In this document: positions 1 through 8,492 of the stretch, piece after piece
How the letters are laid out: each line of letters starts with the position of its first letter
How positions within the stretch are numbered: position 1 is the stretch's first letter
Source of the DNA: Verrucomicrobiia bacterium DG1235
Lineage (GTDB): Bacteria > Verrucomicrobiota > Verrucomicrobiia > Opitutales > Opitutaceae
Direction: 5' to 3'
NCBI GenBank assembly: GCA_000155695.1
Contig: DS990592.1
Span: 5,272,882-5,336,881 of the forward strand
Length of the DNA: 64,000 nt
Notes under the pieces: generated by a model
Told to the model about the DNA's origin: nothing
Database searches by the model: none
Seen by the model: only the letters and a program-made list of their open reading frames with translations
Made by a program: the position numbers and the translations under genes

Positions 1-745
1 CGCTGCACTGTACGAGATTGAGGGCGGCGCCGTGGCAGCGTCGCAGGTCGTCTACTCGTCCGTCGCCGGTGATGGTGGCGACTACTTCGATGCCGATGCG
101 TTCGTAGTACTCTCGAATCATCCATGCTTCGCCACCTATGTTGAACTCGCCCATGAGGTTGATGCTGTATTTGCTGATGCCTGACGTATCGCCGGTGCCT
201 ACCAGCTTGTAGGCAGCCTCGCAGGCGGCTTGGTATCCGGTTTTTTTTGTTCCTTTGAAGCCTGGGGAATCGACTGGAATGCAATCGATGTTTGTTTTTT
301 TGGATACTTTTCGGCAGATCGCTTGTACGTCGTCTCCGATGAGGCCGACGATGCAGGTCGAGTAAACAAAGGCAGCTTTCGGTTTATAATATTCGATAAG
401 CTCTAGGAGAGATGCTTCGAGTTTCTTCTCCCCTCCGAAGATGACTTCTTTTTCTGCGAGGTCCGTAGAGAAGCTGTTGCGGTGGAGTTGCGAGCCAGAT
501 GAGAGGGATCCTCTAATATCCCAGTTGTAAACCGCGCAGCCGATTGGTCCATGCACGATATGCAGGGCGTCTGCTATTGGATATAACACGACGCGAGATC
601 CGCAGAAGGCGCAGGCTCGTTGGGTAACAGAACCGGCGGTACTTTTGCGGTCGCAAACGAAAGCTTCGCCCGATCCCTTGGTCCATACCTGCGCAGCTCT
701 ATCGTCGAGGACTTGTATGACTTTCGTTGGCTCGTCTGCTTTCAT
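1..745 (-). CDS. nifE: Nitrogenase FeMo-cofactor scaffold protein NifE (3' end outside window)
   Basis: NifE pairs with NifN as the scaffold on which the FeMo-cofactor precursor is matured before insertion into NifDK. About 248 residues are visible, read leftwards from the ATG at 743-745. The N-terminal part carries the NifE hallmark RACAFCGSRV (first Cys at residue 45), then PIADALHIVHGPIGCA, the STCIVGLIGDD segment and the NLMGEFNIGGEAW segment. These parallel NifD but with NifE-type residues, since NifD has RGCSYAGCKG at the first site. It is the last visible gene of the minus-strand run nifH-nifD-nifK-ferritin-nifE, 57 bp after the ferritin gene. nifN would be expected beyond the left edge. 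The C-terminal half is missing only because the window ends. The identity is secure. Confidence 0.95.
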   Translation of the reverse strand, partial: MKADEPTKVIQVLDDRAAQVWTKGSGEAFVCDRKSTAGSVTQRACAFCGSRVVLYPIADALHIVHGPIGCAVYNWDIRGSLSSGSQLHRNSFSTDLAEKEVIFGGEKKLEASLLELIEYYKPKAAFVYSTCIVGLIGDDVQAICRKVSKKTNIDCIPVDSPGFKGTKKTGYQAACEAAYKLVGTGDTSGISKYSINLMGEFNIGGEAWMIREYYERIGIEVVATITGDGRVDDLRRCHGAALNLVQCS

Positions 746-802
746 GTTTGAATCTTCGGGCGAATATGCAGGTTGTATTTAAAAACAAGATACGATATTT
801 CG

Positions 803-1297
803 CTATTCAGGTTCACTGAGGATCTTAACGATATGCCTGTCTAGATTGAGGGATGCTCCAGGGCATTCTGCTCGTTTGGTGAGCGAGATCATCGTATCCG
901 CCCATGCTTCCTCCTCCACTTGTTCGCTGATGAATTCGAGCAAGAGTGGTTGGGATGCGTAGTCTTTGGTTTCGAGGGCGAGCTCGTAGCAGGCTTCGAT
1001 CTTTTGTGAGTTTATCTTTTCAAGTTTGAGAGCGTATTCAGCAATCTCGGACAGGCTAGAGAAGTCCGGTTTCGGAACCTCGATGGAAGAGAGGATTGGC
1101 CTTTCTCCGCGTTCGAGTAGGAACTCGAGGAACTTGTCGGCATGTTCTTGCTCTTCTTCGGCTTGGCTTGAGAAAAACTCTGCGAACCCTGGATAGTCTT
1201 TGAAGGAGCACCAGAGAGCCATGGCTTTGTAGGAGTGTGCGGCGAACAGTTCGTGATTTGCTTGCTCGAGCAAGGCGGTGGAAACTTTTGAATTCAT
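803..1297 (-). CDS. Bacterial non-haem ferritin (FtnA-like)
   Basis: A 164-residue four-helix ferritin that should oxidise Fe(II) at a diiron centre and store it in a 24-mer shell. The sequence follows the FtnA pattern: EQANHELFAAHSY in helix A, the ferroxidase-type QAEEEQEHADKF in helix B, and a late SEQVEEEAW segment. The reading frame stays open upstream to 1372, but that extension is proline-rich and runs through a GC-rich hairpin. The ATG at 1295-1297 gives the normal family length and N-terminus, so it was chosen. No clear Shine-Dalgarno precedes it. It lies between nifK and nifE on the same strand, so it is probably co-transcribed with nitrogenase. Supplying or buffering iron for nitrogenase Fe-S clusters and FeMo-cofactor is an inference from that position. 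Confidence 0.9.
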   Translation of the reverse strand: MNSKVSTALLEQANHELFAAHSYKAMALWCSFKDYPGFAEFFSSQAEEEQEHADKFLEFLLERGERPILSSIEVPKPDFSSLSEIAEYALKLEKINSQKIEACYELALETKDYASQPLLLEFISEQVEEEAWADTMISLTKRAECPGASLNLDRHIVKILSEPE

Positions 1298-1341
1298 GAA
1301 AGTGATGGAACTTGTGTTTGTATCGTTGTTTGCGGGAGGAA

Positions 1342-1369
1342 ATGGGCGGGGAGGCGGAGCCCCGCCCAT
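1342..1369 (-). other. GC-rich hairpin between nifK and ferritin gene
   Basis: ATGGGCGGGG (1342-1351) and CCCCGCCCAT (1360-1369) form a perfect 10-bp stem around an 8-base loop, just 3' of nifK in the direction of transcription. No T run follows on the minus strand, so it is more likely an mRNA 3'-end stabiliser or processing site that lowers expression of downstream genes than a simple intrinsic terminator. The function is inferred. Confidence 0.6.
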
Positions 1370-1392
1370 CAACCGATGACCTATTGTTTTGG

Positions 1393-2766
1393 CTAAAGGA
1401 CTAGTTCGATTTCGTGGTCCGGATCTTCGCGGTCGCGCTTATCGAAAAAGGCGTCGGTGATTTTCTCTATCAAGCGGAGGCCGCCGGCGTATCCAAGAAG
1501 TGGAAACGCTCTGTGGCCGACGCGGTCGAGGATAGGGAACCCGAAGCGTACGAAGGGAAGGTTTTCACTCTTGGCGACGTATTTGCCGTAGGTGTTGCCC
1601 ATAAGCAAATCGACAGGATTCGCTTTGATCCATTGGTGAAGGTAGTGAATGTCGCTGAAGGGGACGACCTCGACTTCGGGATTCGCCTCGCTGCAAATCT
1701 CGCGTATGTTCTGTGCCCATTTCTTGCCTTTGGTGCCAGTGACGACGACGGCCGGTTGCATACCGACCTCGACAAGGAATTTGATCATAGGCGTGAGGTG
1801 ATCCGGATCTCCGAAGATTGCGACTTTCTTGCGGTGCAGGTATTGGGACATGTCGCTGACCATATCGACGAGGCGCCCGCGTTCCTTTTCCAGTTCGCGC
1901 GGTACGGTGACGTCGCCCGCGATACGCAGAGCGTTGACAAAAGCGTCCGTGGCGCTGATTCCGATGGGGAGTTCGAGAATGCTATGATCTACTTTGCATT
2001 TTTTGGTAAGTTTTTCAGCTGCGAGGGCGCTTGCCATCGGACCGAGAGCAAGAGTGGCGAGACTGTCTCCCATAGCCTTGAGTTGAGAGACGGTTGTTCC
2101 GCCGTCTGGATACATTTTGTATTCACCGTCGAGAGCGGAGTCCAAAACGTCGGAGGTATCCGGAGCTAGGATGTATTCGACTCCGAGAAGCTCGGCGATT
2201 CGCTTGAGTTCTCGCATGTCTGCCGGTTCGACCCAGCCCGGGAAGATGTTGATAACGTTTTTCTTGGCCCCGTTAGATTCAGCGAGGTAGTTGACGAAGG
2301 CGGCGCACTGTACGGAGAAACCGGTTACGTGACTTCCCACGAAGCTAGGGGTATTCGCGTGGATAACCATTTTGCCTTCGGGAATGATTCCCGCTTCTTC
2401 CGACTTCTTAACAATAGTGGGAATGTCGTCTCCGATGACTTCCGAGAGGCAAGTCGTGTGGACGGATACGATGTCTGGCTCGTAGATGGTGAAAATATTC
2501 TCTAGAGCGGTCTTGAGGTTGGCGAGACCTCCGAATACTGACGCGCCTTCGGTGAAGGAGCTCGTAGTGGCGACGATAGGTTCCTTGTGGTGCCTGGTAA
2601 GGTGACTGCGATGGTAGGCGCAGCAGCCTTGTGAGCCGTGGGAGTGCGGCATACATTTATGGATACCGAGTGACGCGTACATGGCGCCGATAGGCTGGCA
2701 TGTTTTGGCTGGATTGACGCGGAGCGCTTTGCGTTCGCGGATTTCTGCTGTGGTTCCTTCTAGCAT
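1393..2766 (-). CDS. nifK: Nitrogenase MoFe protein beta chain NifK
   Basis: The 457-residue beta subunit of dinitrogenase, which forms the alpha2-beta2 MoFe protein with NifD and shares the P-cluster at the interface. P-cluster cysteines can be placed: C23 in NPAKTCQPIGA, C48 in HGSQGCCAY, and C106 in HTTCLSEVIGDD. The TPSFVGSHV segment carries the serine near the P-cluster. The chain lacks the roughly 50-residue N-terminal extension of the Azotobacter type, so its length is that of clostridial-type NifK. The start ATG at 2764-2766 is preceded by a purine-rich AAAAGAGAG. The gap from nifD is only 30 bp, consistent with one transcript and balanced synthesis. A long open frame on the opposite strand here is an antisense artefact. 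Confidence 0.98.
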   Translation of the reverse strand: MLEGTTAEIRERKALRVNPAKTCQPIGAMYASLGIHKCMPHSHGSQGCCAYHRSHLTRHHKEPIVATTSSFTEGASVFGGLANLKTALENIFTIYEPDIVSVHTTCLSEVIGDDIPTIVKKSEEAGIIPEGKMVIHANTPSFVGSHVTGFSVQCAAFVNYLAESNGAKKNVINIFPGWVEPADMRELKRIAELLGVEYILAPDTSDVLDSALDGEYKMYPDGGTTVSQLKAMGDSLATLALGPMASALAAEKLTKKCKVDHSILELPIGISATDAFVNALRIAGDVTVPRELEKERGRLVDMVSDMSQYLHRKKVAIFGDPDHLTPMIKFLVEVGMQPAVVVTGTKGKKWAQNIREICSEANPEVEVVPFSDIHYLHQWIKANPVDLLMGNTYGKYVAKSENLPFVRFGFPILDRVGHRAFPLLGYAGGLRLIEKITDAFFDKRDREDPDHEIELVL

Positions 2767-2796
2767 GTTTAGAATCTCTCTTTTAGCGTTTGTTTT

Positions 2797-4461
2797 TTAG
2801 GAGACCGCGACCGGTTCTTTGGCGGCGGTGGATTGGCTGTCGCTGTCATCCTTCCAGGGCGCACGGGTAAGCTTCCAAACCTTGGAAGAAATCATGCGGT
2901 CGATTTCCTTGAAGAAGTTGATTGCTCCCTTGAATCCAGCGTAGGGACCTCCGTAGTCGTAGGAGTGTAGTTGTTTACAGGGTACGCCCATCTTTTCGAT
3001 GACGTACTTGTCTTTGATGCCGGAGCCGATGACGTCTGGCTTGTGGAGTTCGATTAGCTTTTCGAGCTCGTGGTGGGAGATGTCGTCTATGACCAAGGTA
3101 TCCTTGGCCATCTGACGCATCATGCCTTCGTAGTCGCTGAAATCGAAGCCGCTCTCCTCGAGAGCAACTTTGCGCTCTTGAGTTTTGCGAAGGTTGAATC
3201 GTTCGGGATCTGCTTTCACGTCGAGTTCTTCGATGTTTCGGCTATCGGCGTCGATCTTGATGCTAGGGAGCACGTCGCGGCCTTCGTAGTCGTCGCGGTG
3301 GGCGAATTCGTATCCGGCTGCGATTGTTTTCATGCCCATGTCCGAGAAGAGATCCTGGTAGTGGTGGGCGCGGCTGCCGCCGACGAAGAGGGCCGCTTTT
3401 TTCCCTTTGGTGCGGGTGGTGACGTCTGCGATGACCGGGCGGACGTCTACCATCTCCATGGCGATGACTTCTTCGACTCGGTCGATGAGTTCCTTATCTC
3501 CGAAGTACTTGGCGATTTTGCGAAGCGACTTCTTGGTGCCTTCGATGCCGATGAAGTTTACCTTGAACCAGGGAATTCCGAATTTTTGCTCCATCATCTC
3601 GGCCATGTAGTTGATGGAGCGATGGCACATGACGACGTTGAGGTCGGCGTTGTGACAATTGCAAATCTCGTCGTAGCTGACGCCACCTGAAAGCGTGCCA
3701 ATAATATGGATACCGCAGAGTCTGAGGATGCGGTCGATTTCCCACGCATCTCCGCCGATGTTGTACTCGCCCAATACGTTGAGCTTGTACTTTGCTTCGA
3801 CGGGGGTGTCGTCGAGCCCGATCATGTGTTTGAATACGCCGTTGTTGGCGATGTGGTGTCCGGCAGATTGGCTGACGCCCTTGTAGCCCTCGCAGGAGAA
3901 GCCGAAGATGTTGATTCCGAGTTTTTCTTTCATCTTACGGCACACTGCGTGGATGTCGTCACCGATGAGTCCTACTGGACAGGTGGCGTAGACGCTGATG
4001 GCTTTCGGCTTGAATTCGTCGTAAGCTTCCTGGATGGCTTGCTCGAGCTGCTTCTCTCCACCGAAGACGATGTGGTCCTCTTGCATGTCGGTGGACATGG
4101 AGTACTGGAGGTAGTTTGTTTCTTCCGGATGGCGGATCTTGGTCATGTTGCGACGTGAGAGCCAGCTGTACCATCCGCAGCCGATGGGTCCGTGGGTGAT
4201 GTGGAGGATGTCGTAGATGGGGCCGATGACCACGCCCTTGCACCCAGCGTAGGAGCAGCCTCGCTGGGTTATGATGCCCGGGACAGTACGGCTATTGGCT
4301 CCGATGGCGGCCGGCGTTTCCGGCGTCTCGTTGACAAGCATTTGCTTGCCGCGTTTTCGTTGGGTCTTTTTCGGATAGACCTCGAGCATTTTCTCGCGGG
4401 TTTCGGCGGCGCTGGGACCGTCGCCCATGGGGAAGTCGTTTTGTGCTGTTTCGTCTGACAT
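2797..4461 (-). CDS. nifD: Nitrogenase MoFe protein alpha chain NifD
   Basis: The 554-residue alpha subunit, which holds FeMo-cofactor and half of the P-cluster. P-cluster ligands are C69 (RGCSYAG), C95 (GPIGCGWYS) and C161 (ATCPVGLIGDD). FeMo-cofactor ligands are C279 (VVMCHRSINY) and H499 (QLHSYDYGGP). All five canonical ligands are present, so the protein should be active. Between about residues 386 and 450 there is an extra segment (around VLPSIKIDADSRNIEELDV) that is absent from the Azotobacter/Klebsiella form. Such an insertion is known from group II/III Mo-nitrogenases, for example Clostridium pasteurianum. Together with the short NifK it points to that lineage. The first ATG was taken as the start. 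No clear Shine-Dalgarno is visible. Confidence 0.98.
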   Translation of the reverse strand: MSDETAQNDFPMGDGPSAAETREKMLEVYPKKTQRKRGKQMLVNETPETPAAIGANSRTVPGIITQRGCSYAGCKGVVIGPIYDILHITHGPIGCGWYSWLSRRNMTKIRHPEETNYLQYSMSTDMQEDHIVFGGEKQLEQAIQEAYDEFKPKAISVYATCPVGLIGDDIHAVCRKMKEKLGINIFGFSCEGYKGVSQSAGHHIANNGVFKHMIGLDDTPVEAKYKLNVLGEYNIGGDAWEIDRILRLCGIHIIGTLSGGVSYDEICNCHNADLNVVMCHRSINYMAEMMEQKFGIPWFKVNFIGIEGTKKSLRKIAKYFGDKELIDRVEEVIAMEMVDVRPVIADVTTRTKGKKAALFVGGSRAHHYQDLFSDMGMKTIAAGYEFAHRDDYEGRDVLPSIKIDADSRNIEELDVKADPERFNLRKTQERKVALEESGFDFSDYEGMMRQMAKDTLVIDDISHHELEKLIELHKPDVIGSGIKDKYVIEKMGVPCKQLHSYDYGGPYAGFKGAINFFKEIDRMISSKVWKLTRAPWKDDSDSQSTAAKEPVAVS

Positions 4462-4573
4462 GGTGGTGAAATCGGTATGTATTCAGTTTGCGGCGACGAG
4501 TTGAGGATCGAGTTTGCGTCGCGAGTTCTCTCGGAAGGATGGCGCGGCTGCTTCTGGCACCGCGAGGAAGGGT

Positions 4574-4603
4574 GAGAACGGCGGAATCCGGGCCGCCGCT
4601 CTC
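4574..4603 (-). other. Hairpin in the nifH-nifD intergenic region
   Basis: The 178-bp gap between nifH and nifD contains the inverted repeat GAGA-x-CGGCGG (4574-4584) and CCGCCG-x-TCTC (4593-4603). It has six GC pairs plus four outer pairs around one mismatch, with an 8-base loop. There is no T run. An intercistronic hairpin after nifH is known in several diazotrophs to protect an abundant nifH transcript. The same role here is inferred. Confidence 0.55.
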
Positions 4604-4639
4604 GATGCCTACCCAGTCTAATGTCTGGTGCTGGGGGAC

Positions 4640-5620
<981 letters not shown>

Positions 5621-5692
5621 TTATATAAAAGTTGAATTTTAGTATATGCCGGATTTTCAGGGTTCTGATTCGGGCTATGGAGGCTTTGAAAA

Positions 5693-5740
5693 TCCTACGT
5701 TTTTGTAGGATGTAGGCTGGAATCCTACGATTTTGTAGGC
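5693..5740. promoter_or_regulatory. Two tandem 18-bp palindromes between nifH and nifA (candidate operators)
   Basis: Site 1 is TCCTAC-N6-GTAGGA (5693-5710), a perfect dyad. Site 2 is TCCTAC-N6-GTAGGc (5723-5740). Their centres are 30 bp apart, about three helical turns, so both face the same side of the DNA. An extra GTAGG half-site lies between them at 5712-5716. The TAC-N6-GTA core resembles the GTAC-N6-GTAC dyad reported for the VnfA activator of Azotobacter rather than the TGT-N10-ACA of classical NifA, which is absent here. The binding protein is inferred to be the adjacent activator. Confidence 0.65.
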
Positions 5741-5855
5741 TTAGGAATGTTACGAATTCTAATGGTAGATATTTGCTTGAATAACACTTGATTTAACACG
5801 CTGGCTGAATTTGAGCGCTCCATTCGTTAGGCGCCGTTCCAGCTTGAGGGCAGGC

Positions 5856-7478
5856 ATGATGCAGACTGTGAATTGTCGAGTGGGCGAGTGCTCTTTAGCG
5901 AAAGAAGGGCCGCCACTCGAGTTGTTGAATCGAGCGACGGGAGTGAGTTGTCGCTCGGTTCAGGAGCTCGGGCTGCTGTTTTCAATCAGCCAGACTTTGG
6001 AAAAGAGCTTGGACTTGGGGGATATCGTGCGGCCGGCATTGCGTCGGATGCAGGGATTTATTGGTTTGGAGCGAGGGACGATTTCGATACTGAACCGCGA
6101 TACGGGCGGCTTTCTTTTGGCAGAGGCGATCGGTTTGCCTCGCGGACTGCCGCCTGCAAATTATTTGGATATGATTCGTCCGATTCTGGAGCGAACGGTT
6201 GAGAGCCGTGATCCGGTTGTCATCACTGATTTGGCTGTTTGGGCGAGGAAGCAAGGGGTTGAGGAAGACGTTCTCGAGTCTTTGCGTTTGGCTGATGGAG
6301 TTGGGATGGTCAGTGTGCCTTTGAAATTTGACGAGGAGGCGATTGGTACCTTAAGTATTGAGAGAGCGAATACGAATTTCGGTTGGGAATCGGATCTGCG
6401 TATACTTGGCATGATCGCTTCTATCGTGGCCCAGGCGGCTCGGGTAAGACGGGATGCGGCGGAGCAGATTCAGAGTTTGCGCGCTGAGAACGAACGTTTG
6501 CAGGAAGAGATCGCTCACGGTTTCCGGCCGGAAAACATAATCGGTTCCTCTAGTACGATGCGCTCAGTGTACTATCACATCGAGCAGGTGGCTAACAGCG
6601 CGACTACAGTGCTGATTCGCGGCGAGAGCGGGACGGGGAAGGAGCTAGTGGCGAAGGCCTTGCACGAAAAGAGTTCGCGCAGGAACAAGCCCTTCGTGAA
6701 ATTTAACTGCGCGGCTTTGCCGGACTCGATTATAGAGAGCGAGTTGTTTGGCCATGAGAAGGGAGCGTTCACGGGGGCTCTTGCCATGCGCAAAGGGCGT
6801 TTCGAGTCGGCGAATGGAGGCACTATTTTCTTGGATGAGATAGGAGATATTTCGCTGTCGACGCAGGTGAAGCTGCTTCGCGTATTGCAGGAGCGGGAGT
6901 TTGAGCGAGTGGGGAGTCAGGAGACGCGGCGGGTGGATGTTCGAGTGATAGCGGCTACAAGTCGGAATCTCGAAGAGATGATGGAGGCGGGGACTTTTCG
7001 TGAGGATCTTTATTACCGTTTAAACGTGTTTCCCATCTACATGCCGCCTCTGCGGGAGCGGAAGTGCGATATCCTGATGTTGGCGGACCACTTCATCGAG
7101 AAGTTCGCTAAGCGGATGGGGCGCAAGCCGATTCGGATCTCATCAGCTGCGATCGATATGTTGGTCAGCTATCATTGGGCGGGGAACGTGCGTGAACTGG
7201 AGAACTGTATCGAACGGGCGGTGCTTTTGGCGAAGGGTCAGAGTATCAAGGCGCACCATTTGCCGCCTACTTTGCAGAAGAAGTCGCGTGCGGAATCCTC
7301 GGAAGTCGCCACGCTGGAAGATGCGATTCAGGCCTTGGAGCGGGAGATGATTGTAGACGCCTTAAAGGAAACGGGGAGCAACTTGGCAGAGGCGTCCCGA
7401 AGACTAGGGCTGACGGAGCGAAAGGCGGGATTGCGGGTAAAGAAGTATGGGATCGACGTATCTCGTTTTAAGAGCTGA
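5856..7478 (+). CDS. nifA: NifA-family sigma-54-dependent transcriptional activator
   Basis: A 540-residue enhancer-binding protein expected to activate nif promoters with RNA polymerase-sigma-54. Order: a short N-terminal stretch with C7-x4-C12 and C32; a GAF sensor domain (about 35-190); a coiled linker; a AAA+ domain with Walker A GESGTGKE (256-263), the sigma-54 contact loop GAFTGA (303-308) and Walker B GTIFLDE (322-328); and a Fis-type helix-turn-helix (about 508-532). There is no cysteine-rich linker like that of oxygen-sensing alphaproteobacterial NifA. The N-terminal cysteine pair recalls VnfA/AnfA proteins, which carry cysteines before their GAF domain. The start at 5856 has a GAGGG five bases upstream and was preferred over a TTG at 5811. 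A weak sigma-54-like match (TGGCTG...GAGC, 5802-5816) lies upstream. Confidence 0.9.
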   Translation: MMQTVNCRVGECSLAKEGPPLELLNRATGVSCRSVQELGLLFSISQTLEKSLDLGDIVRPALRRMQGFIGLERGTISILNRDTGGFLLAEAIGLPRGLPPANYLDMIRPILERTVESRDPVVITDLAVWARKQGVEEDVLESLRLADGVGMVSVPLKFDEEAIGTLSIERANTNFGWESDLRILGMIASIVAQAARVRRDAAEQIQSLRAENERLQEEIAHGFRPENIIGSSSTMRSVYYHIEQVANSATTVLIRGESGTGKELVAKALHEKSSRRNKPFVKFNCAALPDSIIESELFGHEKGAFTGALAMRKGRFESANGGTIFLDEIGDISLSTQVKLLRVLQEREFERVGSQETRRVDVRVIAATSRNLEEMMEAGTFREDLYYRLNVFPIYMPPLRERKCDILMLADHFIEKFAKRMGRKPIRISSAAIDMLVSYHWAGNVRELENCIERAVLLAKGQSIKAHHLPPTLQKKSRAESSEVATLEDAIQALEREMIVDALKETGSNLAEASRRLGLTERKAGLRVKKYGIDVSRFKS

Positions 7479-7505
7479 GGTGATGGGCTTCATTTGTATC
7501 TGTAA

Positions 7506-7533
7506 ATCGATTACAGAATTTCTGTAATTCGAT
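7506..7533. terminator. Palindrome between convergent nifA-like and amidohydrolase genes
   Basis: ATCGA-TTACAGAA-T-TTCTGTAA-TTCGAT (7506-7533) forms a near-perfect stem with one bulged base, and it contains the amidohydrolase stop codon. It sits in the 32-bp convergent gap and could act on both transcripts. It is AT-rich and has no clear T run, so its strength is uncertain. Confidence 0.4.
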
Positions 7534-8356
7534 AGGCTCGCCGAGCGGTGGTAGACCAAATGCTTTCTTGTTCTGTAGCGGTGAGTTTGGAGGTCCAGTG
7601 CTCGATCGTGCGCACCCAGCGTTGGTAGTCGGTTGCTAGGAGACAGACGGGCCAGTCGGATCCGAACATGAGCCTGTTTGGAGTGAAGGCTTCGAGGACG
7701 GTGTCTAGGTAGGGATCGAGGTCTTTTGGTATCCAGTTTTCAATGTCAGCCTCGGTGGCAAGACCGGAGAGCTTGCAGAAAACGTTTGGCCGTTTGGCGA
7801 GTTCGCGAATCTGGCCTTTCCATGGTTCGATTTTTTGATCGCGAATGTAGGGCTTGGCAAGGTGGTCGAGAACGAAGGTTTGCTCAGGATGCTGGTCGAC
7901 GAAGTCGAGACAAATGGGGAGCTGATGTGGGGTGAAGGAAAGGTCGAAGGTAAGATCGAATTTCTTGAGAAGGGATATGCCTTGGTTGACGTCTTTTCGG
8001 AACATGTATCCAGAATCTGGTTCGGCGGATATCGCGTGGCGAAGGCCGATGAGTTTTGGGTTATTCGTATAGCGTTCCAGAAGCGCTTCTAGTTTCGGAT
8101 CAGTCAGAGGAAGCCAGCCGACGACGCCGCGCACGAAGTCTGTCTCGGCGGCGATACGGAGGAGGTTTTCGGTTTCGGCTAGGCTGCCTCGCGCTTCGAC
8201 TGCGATGGTCCCGTCGATTTTTGCTTCGGCGAGTTCGGGGTCGAGGTCTGCGGGAGTGATGTCGCGTCGCAGGGGATCCATCCATTCTTCGATCCATTTG
8301 TATTCGCTTTGTTCGAAGGTCCAGAAGTGTTGGTGGGCGTCAAGTTTCAGGGGCAT
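7511..8356 (-). CDS. Amidohydrolase 2 family protein (fuconolactonase / rhamnonolactonase-like)
   Basis: A 281-residue TIM-barrel metal-dependent hydrolase. The family includes L-fuconolactonase and L-rhamnono-gamma-lactonase, which open sugar lactones. Visible features are the N-terminal metal-site motif DAHQHFW right after the start, and the C-terminal GSDWPVCL that carries the catalytic or metal-binding aspartate. The ATG at 8354-8356 places the HxH motif at the usual distance from the start. A TTG 12 codons upstream is less likely. No sugar-catabolic neighbour is adjacent: nifA-like lies convergently downstream and trpB diverges upstream. The exact substrate is therefore open, and lactonase is the best guess. 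Confidence 0.75.
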   Translation of the reverse strand: MPLKLDAHQHFWTFEQSEYKWIEEWMDPLRRDITPADLDPELAEAKIDGTIAVEARGSLAETENLLRIAAETDFVRGVVGWLPLTDPKLEALLERYTNNPKLIGLRHAISAEPDSGYMFRKDVNQGISLLKKFDLTFDLSFTPHQLPICLDFVDQHPEQTFVLDHLAKPYIRDQKIEPWKGQIRELAKRPNVFCKLSGLATEADIENWIPKDLDPYLDTVLEAFTPNRLMFGSDWPVCLLATDYQRWVRTIEHWTSKLTATEQESIWSTTARRAYRITEIL

Positions 8357-8492
8357 GGCAAGAATTTTACTAGATTCTCGATCGTGCTTCAAGAGCGGCG
8401 TCGTGGCTGCATTCCGCTAATTCAAGAGGAGCTTGGTGGGGAGATGCGCTTTTCAGATTGCTTAGCGGGGGCGTCGATCATTCGATGAAAGG

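Noticed and set aside
1414..2169. 251-codon open frame opposite nifK
   Set aside because: It is antisense to a secure nifK with all ligands; composition is explained by the high-GC coding strand.
5764..5777. TGGTAG...TTGC resembling a sigma-54 promoter for the nif activator
   Set aside because: GG and GC are separated by 9 bp, not 10; one-base changes normally abolish sigma-54 recognition. The minus-strand near-match over 5683-5695 has the same fault.
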